64,000 bases of DNA from Maea johnstoni (taxonomy: Eukaryota > Annelida > Polychaeta > Spionida > Magelonidae), in assembly GCA_963942565.1 (NCBI GenBank), contig OZ012685.1:22680237-22744236 (forward strand), given 5' to 3'. The stretch's first letter is position 1; the number at the start of each line of letters is the position of its first letter. Shown piece after piece: positions 23,601 through 32,699 of this stretch. The notes under the pieces are model-generated. The model ran no database searches. It was not told the DNA's origin and saw nothing but the letters and a program-made list of their open reading frames with translations. The position numbers and the translations under genes were made by a program.

Positions 23601-24241
23601 GCTGTGGGGGCTCTAGTACCTCTAGGCCCACCGTAGGAACCTACATCCCCATTAAAGTCTCCAAGTAAAATAATGTGGAATCCAGGTTCGCGAGAGTCAA
23701 TGATTTCTGACACCTCATCTAAAACAGTAGCGAGGTCCTCATCACTACCCTGGGCTGGTAGGTATAAGGAGACAAAAAAATAAACATTCCCAGCCTGTGG
23801 CTGGAACCGGACTACACAGGCCCTATCGTGGATGATGTCACCAACTTTTGAGAAACCCGGGATTTTCTTATTCCAGAAAAGGGCAACCCCTCCCTGCCCT
23901 CTCCTAGAACCATAAAATTCAGCAGCAGAGGATCTGCTCGACCTTGCGAAGACAGCATGTGTATCGACAATTTCATCTAGGACATCTAACCTATTGCTAT
24001 GGAGCCAGTGCTCCGACATTGCCAGCACATCAACCTCAGACAAGAGTTTCTTTAGATATGGGATACTTGATAAATAACCCCTTGCATTCCAGCAAGCCAA
24101 TTTCAATTGTTGTACTCCGGTCATGTATGTTTTTGAGTGCACAGAAATACAGGTGAGTATAGAGATCAAGGTCAGAAGATAATATATGCTCTTAGGGCCT
24201 AATAGCATCTTGAAGTTTATCAGAAGGGTCAAAAATACCAA
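20603..24241 (-). CDS. LINE ORF2: endonuclease-reverse transcriptase, 1212 aa
   Basis: Target-primed retrotransposition enzyme. The endonuclease domain spans about residues 46-290, with N52 (ACWNARG), E77 (SEHWL), D195 and N197 (GDFNGD) and D281-H282 (SDH) all present. The reverse transcriptase spans about 540-800: NNYRGITLL near 604, D677 in FFDVAKAFD, IHQGGYLSL at 734-742 and YADD at 775-778. The usual Ser-Pro and Asn-Asp of the QG block are Ser-Leu and Asn-Ser (residues 741-751), a lineage variant. A C-terminal knuckle C1120-x2-C1123-x9-H1133-x4-C1138 follows. A hydrophobic, signal-like stretch (about residues 13-36) precedes the endonuclease; Met40 (24124) directly before the domain is a likelier start. 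No stop or frameshift is visible. Termination-reinitiation or frame shifting from the overlapping upstream ORF is possible. Confidence 0.9.
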   Translation of the reverse strand: MVFLTLLINFKMLLGPKSIYYLLTLISILTCISVHSKTYMTGVQQLKLACWNARGYLSSIPYLKKLLSEVDVLAMSEHWLHSNRLDVLDEIVDTHAVFARSSRSSAAEFYGSRRGQGGVALFWNKKIPGFSKVGDIIHDRACVVRFQPQAGNVYFFVSLYLPAQGSDEDLATVLDEVSEIIDSREPGFHIILLGDFNGDVGSYGGPRGTRAPTARGRYISHFFERHGQVPMNMQSLAYGSIDTFECHNGCSTIDYISVPAYLVKDVRDCHVSGWDALNTSDHRDVHLSILVTSKIHCSQKIDLPSKIKWDRDGVKLQYINNTSQLLMGLLESVNNVQITNFTINDRFQELTDILHYSAEGLPRTKYVKHIKPYWNDELSYLKKEKVRCYRDWVRAGRPRDPTDPLMILYKLSKKTFANTIRRIAKQYEADEICRAARLAEVDTNSFWQLVRRCRGSGSMSNIAIKNHDGVVVNEVDEVLEVWRKHFANLGTPKSKPNYNDEHFRTVTSFVERYSEGREMDDDFLRAPFSIDEIRFAIKTLNLGKAAGHDMITAEHIVHADPLISEVLAVLYNYILDLEVVPETFRIGVQIPLFKGKDLDALDPNNYRGITLLSTFNKVFEILIWNRLKVWWKSERIISELQGACKTGLSCLHTAFLLQETVAASMEDNDKCFVAFFDVAKAFDTVWIDGLFKQLFDLGITGKTWRLLYRGYLDFRCRVRIRGDLSEPYTLTCGIHQGGYLSLLKYTVFINSLLVNLRDSGLCAKIYQTPSTPQGYADDLAAVCLSKRKTDAVMERVYLHGCTWRYDFNARKSGILVYGENRRAHDRNSINRSFRLGPAKVKEMTEYDHVGIRASIYAGSTSGIEERIGKARRALNAVSGIGIRKNGLNIATCNYIFWTIVVPIALYGCELWRMNCDSINILNTFQIYAGKKVQRFYFKSPNICSFFGLGWMRLVRLVQVRKLLFIRAILALDDENLSKRIFIERANNYFDEDGNAPLSEEWSIVDDLLNVASIFRLINEVRNMTTRGHVYPKSVWKKMVWDRGWSLEDTHWCLEARLHRELDLLIRICPKPRYLTWWSLSNKYPGIIRTCEVMAKFLSHASLLKCDDVRLKHLPRGNRVCSLCDMYTIEDIFHITMQCPGTQQLRTAMFEEFEQYPDVREILTLYEHEVMSLCLGKFPNDCNLDAMELLWHISGKHINGIYKYVLNQRQGVG

Positions 24242-25418
24242 TACAAGGTCTACAGGTAAGTATTATACATGATAAGCAATAGCGTAAAAATAGTAACCCT
24301 TCATAAAATAAGAACCAGTGAGGGCCCAGGTACACAGCATATGGGGGTTTATAAGTACTTGTATGGCATAAAGAGGGAACACAAGAAAAATTCATAAGGT
24401 AAGTCGTCAGCCCATCCTCCATGGGGTAGAAATAGAGGGGACTATGTAAGTTCGGACATACTGAACATCTAAATCCATCGGGTGTAAAGCACCATGTTTG
24501 GTTCAGATGCACAACATGCACCGACCCCACACGCCCCGAAATACACCCATAGGGAATTGGAGGTGTCAACTTAATTACATAAACAGTATACATACTACTG
24601 GCAAAGTAGTCACAGAAGCAATCCAGTACACTGGGGCAACAAAACACAGAGCAATAGCCCTCAGTGCATCTAGATGGGTAGTAGCATAGATGAGCATCAT
24701 GGTAAGTGCACAAAATCCATACTTGACTAGGCCCAAACCCACCCTGCACACAGACTCCATGGGTTAATAAATTATACGTCCCACGAAATGGGGTTATTAC
24801 AGGAAATATCAATAAGTGTTGCAGCAGGTAAGTATATCCTTCATACTGAGTGCCTACAAGGACATACAACGGGAGAGCACTAGCATTTGGTAAGTCAAAA
24901 ACAACATTATTAAGTAAGTATTGTGAAGAAACAGTCAAACTCGCCACAACATATGTACAGCCTCCTGTAGTGATTGGGAGGCGACTATGGTTGGCAAACA
25001 CATCAAAGAGTACAGTATAATCTTCATCTATAACCTCCCAAAGGTTGTGACTGCAATGAAAGATACTACAGGATACGTCACTAGTATGTATGTGACTGGC
25101 TTCTAGTCCATAGGGGACATAGGCTCTAGGATATATGACTTCCATTACCTTCAGTTTTCGGTTAACTCCTAAAAGCACCAAAAGAGGGCGCCACCATAAT
25201 AAGTATGGGTTGACCTGTGTGGCTACGGAGGGTCGGCGCGGCATGACCTCGGCATTAAGTGCAATGTGGTCACACGTCATTTCTGGGTGCATAGCGAGTA
25301 CAGGCAGGTATTGTTTGTTTACATACCAAGGTTGACAGATTGCTAACCCAAGATTCTGAGCGGTTTTGCTATATATGCATTCATAGGAGATGATAGGTAG
25401 CAAGTAGATCACTAACAT
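24192..25418 (-). CDS. LINE upstream ORF (ORF1), 408 aa, Cys/Tyr-rich, unrecognised
   Basis: Uninterrupted for 408 codons, far longer than chance in this composition, and overlapping the ORF2 frame by 50 bp in a different frame, so it is positioned as ORF1. I recognise no RRM, coiled coil, CCHC knuckle or esterase motif that LINE ORF1 proteins usually carry. Instead it is rich in Cys, Tyr, Leu and His, with a Cys cluster in the middle (about residues 245-275, including SVFCCPSVLDCFCDYF) and another near the C-terminus (FRCSVC, RYCLSCIILTCRPC). The first 18 residues (MLVIYLLPIISYECIYSK) look like a signal or membrane segment. It may be a novel ORF1, or an acquired gene. Its antisense strand carries six GTAAGT donor-like hexamers. 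Confidence 0.6.
   Translation of the reverse strand: MLVIYLLPIISYECIYSKTAQNLGLAICQPWYVNKQYLPVLAMHPEMTCDHIALNAEVMPRRPSVATQVNPYLLWWRPLLVLLGVNRKLKVMEVIYPRAYVPYGLEASHIHTSDVSCSIFHCSHNLWEVIDEDYTVLFDVFANHSRLPITTGGCTYVVASLTVSSQYLLNNVVFDLPNASALPLYVLVGTQYEGYTYLLQHLLIFPVITPFRGTYNLLTHGVCVQGGFGPSQVWILCTYHDAHLCYYPSRCTEGYCSVFCCPSVLDCFCDYFASSMYTVYVIKLTPPIPYGCISGRVGSVHVVHLNQTWCFTPDGFRCSVCPNLHSPLYFYPMEDGLTTYLMNFSCVPSLCHTSTYKPPYAVYLGPHWFLFYEGLLFLRYCLSCIILTCRPCIGIFDPSDKLQDAIRP
24256..24919 (+). promoter_or_regulatory. Cluster of six GTAAGT donor-like hexamers antisense to LINE ORF1
   Basis: GTAAGT occurs at 24256 (CAG|GTAAGT), 24399 (AAG|GTAAGT), 24702, 24828 (CAG|GTAAGT), 24890 and 24914 on the plus strand. 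About 0.16 would be expected by chance in 664 bp. On the coding strand the hexamer falls in three different reading frames, so a repeated peptide does not explain it. The count is seen; any role as splice donors is inference. Confidence 0.4.
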
Positions 25419-25440
25419 AAAACGTGTAACTGATGCCAGT

Positions 25441-25637
25441 TATAGACTGACCTTTGGGAACGATACTTTTTCTCATATTTAGTGACATAGAGCCGTTATT
25501 AGTGTATTGGATGATTTGTTACAAACATATTTTTCTTTAAACAGATTTACGGGTAGTTTGTGAGTAGTATATCATCTACAAAATGTAATAAACTAGTCTA
25601 ATTATGAAAACTGTTATTATTTGTATTATTTATTATT
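25441..25637. other. Possible LINE 5' UTR
   Basis: No ORF. Lies directly upstream of LINE ORF1 and may be its 5' UTR or host intron; the boundary is not visible. Confidence 0.3.
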
Positions 25638-26238
25638 GGCGGGGCCATCAGGCCGCGCCTACCTGGGAAGCTGTTTTGAGATGTACATGGGCAGACGTCA
25701 CGTGCTCTAAATCCTGAGGCCGGACTGAATATAATTCTCTATTCTGATTGGTTATAATATAAATGTTGCCTTTGCCGCGGAAAATCGTGCCTTCCTTATT
25801 TTAATTTAGCATGAAGTTTTCAAATATATAAAATATTTTAAGCGGACATAAATTATATTTTTCAGTATAGGAAGGAAAATTACTAAGAAAAAAGTACTGT
25901 GTGTATAGACTAGCGCCAGTCTCACAATCACGTCACGGATTAGGGACTGGTATCGCCTACCATCTATTGTTGGCGTGAAGCGGCTTTATAGGACTGCCAC
26001 TAGTCTACTATGTGTATAGAATGAAATCAGGAGACTTCGTAACCAAACTGGTGCGTACCCTAGTAGCTTCGCACCCAAGAGATTTCGAAGTCTCCAGCTT
26101 GCGCCTAGAATTCCGATATTTGTTTCATTTCTACAAAAATGATACAAATCTAGTCATTATAAATTATTTTCATCTATAATGTTAATGTTCTTTATAGATC
26201 CGGTTCCCTCACAAGTTCATAAATAACTTGGCCCCGCC
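25638..26238. mobile_element. Possible small transposon with GGCGGGGCCA ends and internal hairpins
   Basis: GGCGGGGCCA at 25638-25647 is mirrored by TGGCCCCGCC at 26229-26238. Inside are two further inverted pairs: TAGACTAGCGCCAGTC (25906) with GACTGCCACTAGTCTA (25992), and GGAGACTTCG (26030) with CGAAGTCTCC (26086). Short ends and no clear target duplication leave this tentative. Confidence 0.35.
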
Positions 26239-27439
26239 TTTTGACTATTAATGCTTTGCATCTACAACCGTACTTGTTTGTATTATAACTATCATGGGGC
26301 AGATTAATGGATTTCTTACTGCTGTAGTTATTTCAGGTGGTTAACATATTGAAGCAGAATAGTAGTACGTATTCCGCGTTGTTCTCTTCTATATATGTGT
26401 ACGTGTATGGCGAGTTCAGTCATAAGGGCTTCCTTCATGGTCCATTTGCCTATCTCATATAGACCATCTTGTGCTTAGCTGGCAAAATGAAATATGGATT
26501 ACATCCAATTTTAGACCATATGGAATGTGAAATAATTTCTTGCTGCAATATACGTATTGTAAGGTAACTGACAGTGGATATTCCAAACTACTGATATCAT
26601 GAATGCCCTCTTATAATGGAATTAAGTGTCTAAAGGTCAACGTATCGCATTCTATCTATATAGTCGGCCATTTAAGACATAAGTCTTGGGTTTGGAATAA
26701 AACTGCTTTGAACACTGACCAAAGACAGATACATAATAAACCGACCAGTATCAGACATATAAACACGTATGTTAACATTTATATTTGGAACTTATTGCAA
26801 AATACCATGGTCTAACTATAGGCTGGTTACATCTACTGTTAAAGTTTCACTAACCACACTATTCTCATTGGAATGCCAGAACTCACTTTCATAATAGAAC
26901 ACGAGCTAACACATTCGCGTTATGCATTTTAAATCTCCAACCTCCTAATTAAAAAGGGGGTCACATTTCATTTGTATCGCATCAACCTTCACCAACATGC
27001 AATTAAAATATGCAAACATAGCGAGCAAATAAATGCATGAAACTAATTTCTGTGAACATCCTGTAATTTTGTCAGGATTAGTGGGGAAATAGTACATCAA
27101 CACAGCGCGAATATGCATACACCCTAGTTACGTATATACACACATCAGACATCAGGTGCAGATCCCACTTCTGCAATTTTATGAAAATGAAATTGCTCTT
27201 ATTTGATATAACTTAATGATTTTAGAGCGACAATTGATTACTAATCTTTGTGGACAAGAAACGATTTCTATGGCGAGATGTTAGGGGTGTTGGCCTTGTC
27301 GCTATAAAAGATGTGGTTATTGTAGGACCTATATATGGCTATTTTTCTAGTCATCATGGCTATTCATTGAATATGTCATAACCAAAGTTATCAAAGACGG
27401 AATTAGAAAATATATCATATTCCAATGCATCTGTTTTTA
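26239..27439. other. No supported feature
   Basis: AT-rich intronic-looking DNA, with no exon boundaries or shared repeats recognised. Confidence 0.5.
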
Positions 27440-27645
27440 TGAAGTTCATGTATGCCTATGTGTGGGAATATTATTGTGTAAACTTAAAGTGTCTGTGTTG
27501 CATATGTAAAGTTTCTTTTTTGTAGCTTATCTATGTTGTCTTTTTAAGTTATATAAACTCTTTTTTATTTGTAAAATTATGTGTCGTTCATTTTAATGTC
27601 TTTTGTTCCCTTTATGTACGGTCAATAAAGATACATACATTTTAT
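27440..27645 (+). mobile_element. LINE 3' UTR and tail fragment
   Basis: A T-rich stretch ends TTTATGTACGGTCAATAAAG then ATACATACATT. The GGTCAATAAA signal and ATACA-type tail match the tail at 16.7 kb closely, so both probably derive from one family. Confidence 0.55.
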
Positions 27646-27724
27646 CTCAGCAGCATGTTATTTCAACCATTTATACAAAGAAGAACTTGCAGGTTTAAAG
27701 CCAAGTTCTAAGCAATGCCAAATA

Positions 27725-27985
27725 ATGTATGTATGTATGTATGTTTGTATGTATGTATGTATATATGTATGTATATATGTATACATGCATGAAGGTAGGT
27801 AGATAGGTATGTTAGCATGTAGTATGAATGTATGCATGTATGTATATATGTATGCAAGTGTGTATGTATGTATGTTTGTATGCTTGTTTGTATGTATGTT
27901 TGCTTGTATATGCGCATGTATTAATGCATGTATGTATATATGTATGCATGTATGTATGGATGGATGGATAGATGTATGTTCGTGG
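27725..27985. repeat. (ATGT)n-type tetranucleotide microsatellite
   Basis: Imperfect TATG/TGTA repeats with TTTGTATG, TATATATG and GGATGGATGGA variants. It opens long low-complexity frames on both strands (Thr-Tyr-Ile-His type), one of which runs into the true signal-peptide exon at 28032-28154. Confidence 0.9.
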
Positions 27986-28031
27986 ATTGCAAATAGTTTA
28001 GAAACATAATAAAAAAAAATGGTTCCCATAC

Positions 28032-28154
28032 CTTGCAATGCAATTTGCGGCAATAGAAGAATCAACAACACAAGATGGCCGAAGTATTCGTAACATCCTC
28101 CTCGCATAGCTCGCCTTGTAACCATGGCAACATTGCTTTATCTCAAGCTAGGAC
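28032..28154 (-). CDS. First coding exon with signal peptide (coding part 28032-28125)
   Basis: On the minus strand, a strong acceptor TTTTCAATTTTGCAG precedes an exon of 123 bp that ends CAAG|GTATGG. The start at 28125 sits in a good Kozak context (GCCATGG). It encodes MVTRRAMRGGCYEYFG then HLVLLILLLPQIALQ: a basic n-region and a strong hydrophobic core, i.e. a secretory signal peptide, ending after one base of the next codon (phase 1). The acceptor upstream implies at least one 5' UTR exon. It joins in frame to the EGF exon at 8478-8597, giving Asp at the junction, with cleavage probably near ALQ. An upstream ATG at 28133 opens a 23-codon frame that overlaps the start and could dampen translation. 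Splice sites and signal are seen; the link to the EGF exon is inference. Confidence 0.7.
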
Positions 28155-28282
28155 CTGCAAAATTGAAAAGGAAAATTGGTCAAAACTAATACATATATAA
28201 TGTACGTTATTGTATGATAGTATGCATAATATCGCTTAATGTGCATGCGTATACCAATAGCGGTTCTTTCACATACACATTC

Positions 28283-28530
28283 AGGGGATTTGCCCTGATG
28301 ACCAGGTTGTCTAAGGCGATGCCATTGACTGCTTGCCATCACTCACCACTTAACTGCCCGAGTTCAAATCTCGGCAGACGCATGTGAAAGAATTGCCAGT
28401 GATTTGGGTCTAGGTGGTGGTCTTTTCGCCGGGTACTCCGGTTTCCTTCACCACTTGCAATGGGCGAAGTTTCGCATTTGCCTGAATATGGCAGAAAACT
28501 ATGAATATAATCGAAATCAATATTCAAATA
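28283..28530 (+). mobile_element. tRNA-derived SINE
   Basis: The head reads GATGACCAGGTTGTCTAAGG and the B box is intact (GAGTTCAAATCTCGG). The body has GACGCATGTGAAAGAATTGC, TTTCGCCGGGTACTCCGGTT, TCCTTCACCACTTGCAATGG and GAATATGGCAGAAAACTAT. It inserted about 130 bp upstream of the signal-peptide exon. Confidence 0.8.
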
Positions 28531-28618
28531 TGAAACACACATAGTTAATTGAAACATAAACATAGGTCGAGGACAGCTTCTGGACTGCTTGTTTCGTATA
28601 CATCATAGCCACCATGGA

Positions 28619-29223
28619 GGCGCAAATGTATTTTTCATCTTTATTGACTTGCGCCGAGAACAAAGCAAAACCAAAATGAAAATGTTCATTCAGTCATAAT
28701 GTATGATACGAGGCTTTGCCTTAATATGGCTAAAAAAGAGAACAAACGAGAACACACCAAAACCAAATGCAAATGTTTATTCAGTTTTAATGTATGGTAC
28801 AAGGCTCTGCCTTAATATGGCTAAAAAGAGAACAAACCAAAGGGAACAAACCAAAACTAAATGTAAAATGTTCATTGAGTGACAATGTATAGTAAAAGGC
28901 TTTGCCTTAATATGGCTAAAAGAGATCAGTAACCAAACGCTCCCATCTGTACATTAGATGTCTGCAAGAAAAGGATACCTATACCAAAATGCTACTTCTA
29001 CCACAGTTGGCTGCCGTCCATTAATAATATGACGATTTCTATGCTGCCTAAACCACATACACCACAGCTTCCTTGTGGTCTGTTTATCACAAAGAAACAT
29101 TGCAGCAGAACCATCCAATGAATAAACAGAACTTTGAAAACACGTGTATGTGCATTGGCTGGTAGCTTTAAAAACATGTGGTATTGCTATTTTCTTGCCA
29201 CCATAGACTGATGCGTAATAGCC
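28619..29223 (-). mobile_element. 5'-truncated LINE copy: ORF2 C-terminus and 3' UTR with triplicated repeat
   Basis: A minus-strand frame is open from 29223 to a TAA at 28954 (89 codons) without a start codon. It includes KLWCMWFRQHRNRHIINGR, resembling the W-x2-W-x5-RN-x2-I motif that closes many LINE ORF2 proteins. Downstream, a block of about 90 bp containing GCCATATTAAGGCAAAGCCT is repeated three times (28.70-28.92 kb), and the sequence ends AAGTCAATAAAGATGAAAAATAC inside a GGCGCAA/TTGCGCC stem. The GTCAATAAA end matches other LINE tails here. The family differs from the LINE at 20-25 kb. An unknown host exon is an alternative for the 89 codons. Confidence 0.45.
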
Positions 29224-30052
<829 letters not shown>

Positions 30053-30216
30053 TAACCTTTTAGAAAAAATAATATACTACTCCTTAATTCTTTAAAGTTA
30101 TGCCACAGTAACAGTCACATATTTTCATGGTAAATGCAAGCATTCGATTTGAAAAGTTCATGCTATTCTTTATTACTATTAATAGGACACGAACTTTGTC
30201 CTAAATCTAGAAATTC

Positions 30217-30483
30217 TACAGTAAAGACATTTAATTTCTGCACCGGTCGACCGGACATATGCCAATGCCTGGTTGTAAAAACATCCATGAATAACATGTC
30301 AAAACAGGAGCCAAGCACACCAACGACTCACGTAGCTTGCAAATAAAAGCTTCGTTCAGTTGTGAGGTCTGGACGTGTGGTTGCATCCATGCCTAGGAAA
30401 TCGAATGGCAATCGGGCGAATGGTCGTGTATTATAGCCGAGCTACCCACGCAGTTAGTGCAGGAATTAAATGCCGGCACTGTA
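30217..30483 (-). mobile_element. TA-flanked MITE, family B (copy 2)
   Basis: Starts TACAGTAAAGACATTTAATT followed by TCTGCACCGGTCGACCGG and ends GTGCAGGAATTAAATGCCGG with CACTGTA. The interior has GCCTGGTTGTAAAAACATCC and CGTAGCTTGCAAATAAAAGC, as in other copies. Confidence 0.8.
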
Positions 30484-31331
30484 CATGAAGACAGAGCCAA
30501 TCTCATGTTTCCCTAGCATCAATCCTCATTGCATTGTCAATCAGCCATCCGTACTACCGCGCATGCGTACATCTTGCAAAACTAGAACCTTCTTCGAATT
30601 GCATTATTGCATTCAGCAGCTATATTTAGCAGTAAATTGCTTCCTATGGAGTTCCTCCGCAAATATGCCTCCCCTATTTTGGATGAGGAAAACTCGGTTA
30701 CATGGAGATATAATCGTGGACTGACTCGGGAAGTCCCAGCACGGGATAATGCCAGGACATTAAGCTAAATTACTGCACTCATCTCTTCTACCTCCCTAAT
30801 AGTAATGATACTCTGTCTCGGGTCCCCATCTCCGGGCTAATTTAGAAGACAGGATAGGATAAAGGGCTAGTTATGAAATCGTGGATCGTCCAGAACACGT
30901 AGACACGCGAGCAAAAATCTTAACTTATAAACATGAGATAAATAGTGGAAGTATGTTTCTTTTATACATGTATTACCAAATTCGATGCATTTTGTTTTCT
31001 GACAAAAAAATCTATCTTGATTTTCATGGTATGTTCTAACTCGGGCGATACGTCAGTGCTCATTTCAAACAGACATATCAATTGTTTAAATTACTGTTTA
31101 CATCGTTGCTTTCTTTCTTGTTGTTTGAAAGGCTTCCTATTTGGTTTAGACGTTAGTATTGTCATAAGGGTGTTTTGTCTATATCCAATTTGTACAAAAG
31201 TGTACATTCACAAAACGTGGTACCCATATTCTTGTAGTCGGCATATTTCAAACCTGATAGTATTAACCTTTCAGAAATACAGGGTTACAATATCTACTCG
31301 TAGTCGACATATCATCGACACCAACATAACA
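30484..31331. other. No supported feature
   Basis: The open frame at 30945-31334 (129 codons, plus) is Cys/Phe-rich but shows no motif, Kozak start or splice boundary I can rely on. Confidence 0.4.
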
Positions 31332-31491
31332 TGACATCACTTTACATAACGACATACAGCGTGTGATTAATGACATAACGACATGACGTCAAATCACATA
31401 GATATCCATAACTATGTGGTTTAATAACTTCATGCGATGACGTCACCATATTTGGCGGTGTGAATTTTGGCGACGTCAAGACATGACGTCA
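31332..31491. promoter_or_regulatory. Cluster of CRE-like TGACGTCA palindromes
   Basis: Perfect TGACGTCA occurs at 31384, 31438 and 31484, with near matches CGACGTCA at 31471 and TGACATCA at 31332. TGACGTCA is the CREB/ATF site. The cluster lies next to a foldback element at 31554 and about 1.3 kb from the candidate promoter at 32.7-33.1 kb. It may also be a diverged repeat with an ACGTCA word. Confidence 0.4.
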
Positions 31492-31553
31492 TATTCTAAA
31501 ACCATATACACCAGGGTATGATTTCTGCCAAGCTCAATGTCTGCTATATGCGA

Positions 31554-31783
31554 TGGACCAAGTGTGAAAGAGAAAAATAAATTTTCAACCCCGTTTATTG
31601 GGTAGAGAAACACATTCAAATTCATTTTCTCTATCCAAATAAACGGGAGTGAAAATATAATTGAATTTATTATCTCTCCCCAATAAACGGGGGTGAAAAT
31701 AAATTTAAATTTATTTTCTCTCCCCAATAAGCGGGAGTAAAAATAAGTTTAAATTTTATTTTTCTCTTTCACACTTGGTCCAC
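31554..31783. mobile_element. Small foldback element with repeated AATAAACGGG blocks
   Basis: TGGACCAAGTGTGAAAGAGA at 31554 is mirrored by TCTCTTTCACACTTGGTCCA ending at 31783. Between them, CCCAATAAACGGG or its complement recurs four times in alternating orientation, flanked by AAAATAAATTTAAATTTATT palindromes. This 230-bp unit would fold almost end to end. No coding. Confidence 0.75.
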
Positions 31784-32107
31784 CGTAACTATACTACCAT
31801 GGAGCCTGGTGCCTGTTTGAGTAATGAACATGCCAGCTCCTCATCGTGAGAATCTCCCATATGACACTTAATGGCGATGGAGATAGAACAATGGCTGAAG
31901 GAATCCTCTTATTCCGCGACTAATGGCGGAGGGGAAATAAAGGTGAGGTGTGCACTGGAAGTTCACTGCGCATGACCGCACTGTGGCAGCAAGCACGCGA
32001 GGCCTTTCCCACGACGTTTGTTTTCGTCTCAAAGTGCATTCTCAATGCAACGCCAAATCAAACATGCAGATAGGTATGTGATACACTGAATACTGGTTGT
32101 CCTTACC
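31784..32107. other. No supported feature
   Basis: Short spacer of mixed composition, no signal recognised. Confidence 0.5.
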
Positions 32108-32355
32108 TACAGTACAGACGTTTAATTCCTGCACCAGTTGACCGGACGTCTGCCAGTGTCCGCCTGTACAAACACCAATGAATAATATGTCAGAGAATAA
32201 GCCAAGCACACCAGTGACTCACGTAGCTTATGAATCAGTTGTGCGGTCATCCATGCACCCATGCCCAAGATACTGGTTAGTAATCGAGCGTGCGGTCGTG
32301 TATCACGCCCGGGCAACCCAGGCATTTAGTGCAGGAATTAAATGTCGGCACTGTA
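32108..32355 (-). mobile_element. TA-flanked MITE, family B (copy 3)
   Basis: Starts TACAGTACAGACGTTTAATT and ends GTGCAGGAATTAAATGTCGG with CACTGTA. Interior GCCAAGCACACCAGTGACTC and CGTGCGGTCGTGTATCACGC match other minus-orientation copies. Confidence 0.85.
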
Positions 32356-32699
32356 CTTCAACTAGTAAATTGAAGCGTAATTGTTGTAATGCTTTTTTCA
32401 CGATTTTTACTCCGCTCAAACAATACTAAATACATTACTAAATACTCACACAAATATGTTAAAATAATCTATAATAGAGAACTATTTCCCAGAAGAACAA
32501 CATTTAGAAAATTAGAAAATAAATGAATATAAAGTGTCATGGCTCTAATCTATCCTGCAACCTTATAGTTCCTACTTTGTTTACTCAATAGTTCTATAAA
32601 ATGCATTTACTCGTTTTATTTTGTAAATAAATTGTGCAACATTTCGATGCTGATTCTTTCTCGGTGCTCGTGGTAGAAGGCTCTGTAAGTTTCGCTCTT
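32356..32699. other. No supported feature
   Basis: AT-rich flank of the CpG-rich patch; nothing recognised. Confidence 0.5.

Larger units (their letters stand above)
20314..25440 (-). mobile_element. LINE with two ORFs, apparently near full length
   Basis: Two overlapping minus-strand ORFs (24192-25418 and 20603-24241) are followed by a 3' UTR of about 270 bp that ends CCAATAAAGTATATATATATAC, i.e. an AATAAA signal and a TA-repeat tail rather than poly(A). The downstream ORF has an apurinic-type endonuclease and reverse transcriptase with intact catalytic motifs. Layout (EN-RT-CCHC, microsatellite-like tail) fits the non-LTR lineage around CR1, L2 or Jockey; I cannot assign the clade. The 5' end is uncertain: AACTAGT at 20310-20316 recurs at 25591-25597, which could be a target duplication and would put the 5' end near 25590. 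Intact frames suggest recent activity. It sits in the same orientation as the host gene, inside its long intron. Confidence 0.85.

Noticed and set aside
20310-25597. AACTAGT as LINE target-site duplication
   Set aside because: A 7-bp match flanking an uncertain 5' end is too weak to fix the boundary; only mentioned as a possibility.
27658-28125. 155-codon minus-strand frame continuing past the signal peptide
   Set aside because: Only the first 31 codons are exon; the rest reads through the GTATGG donor into the ATGT microsatellite.
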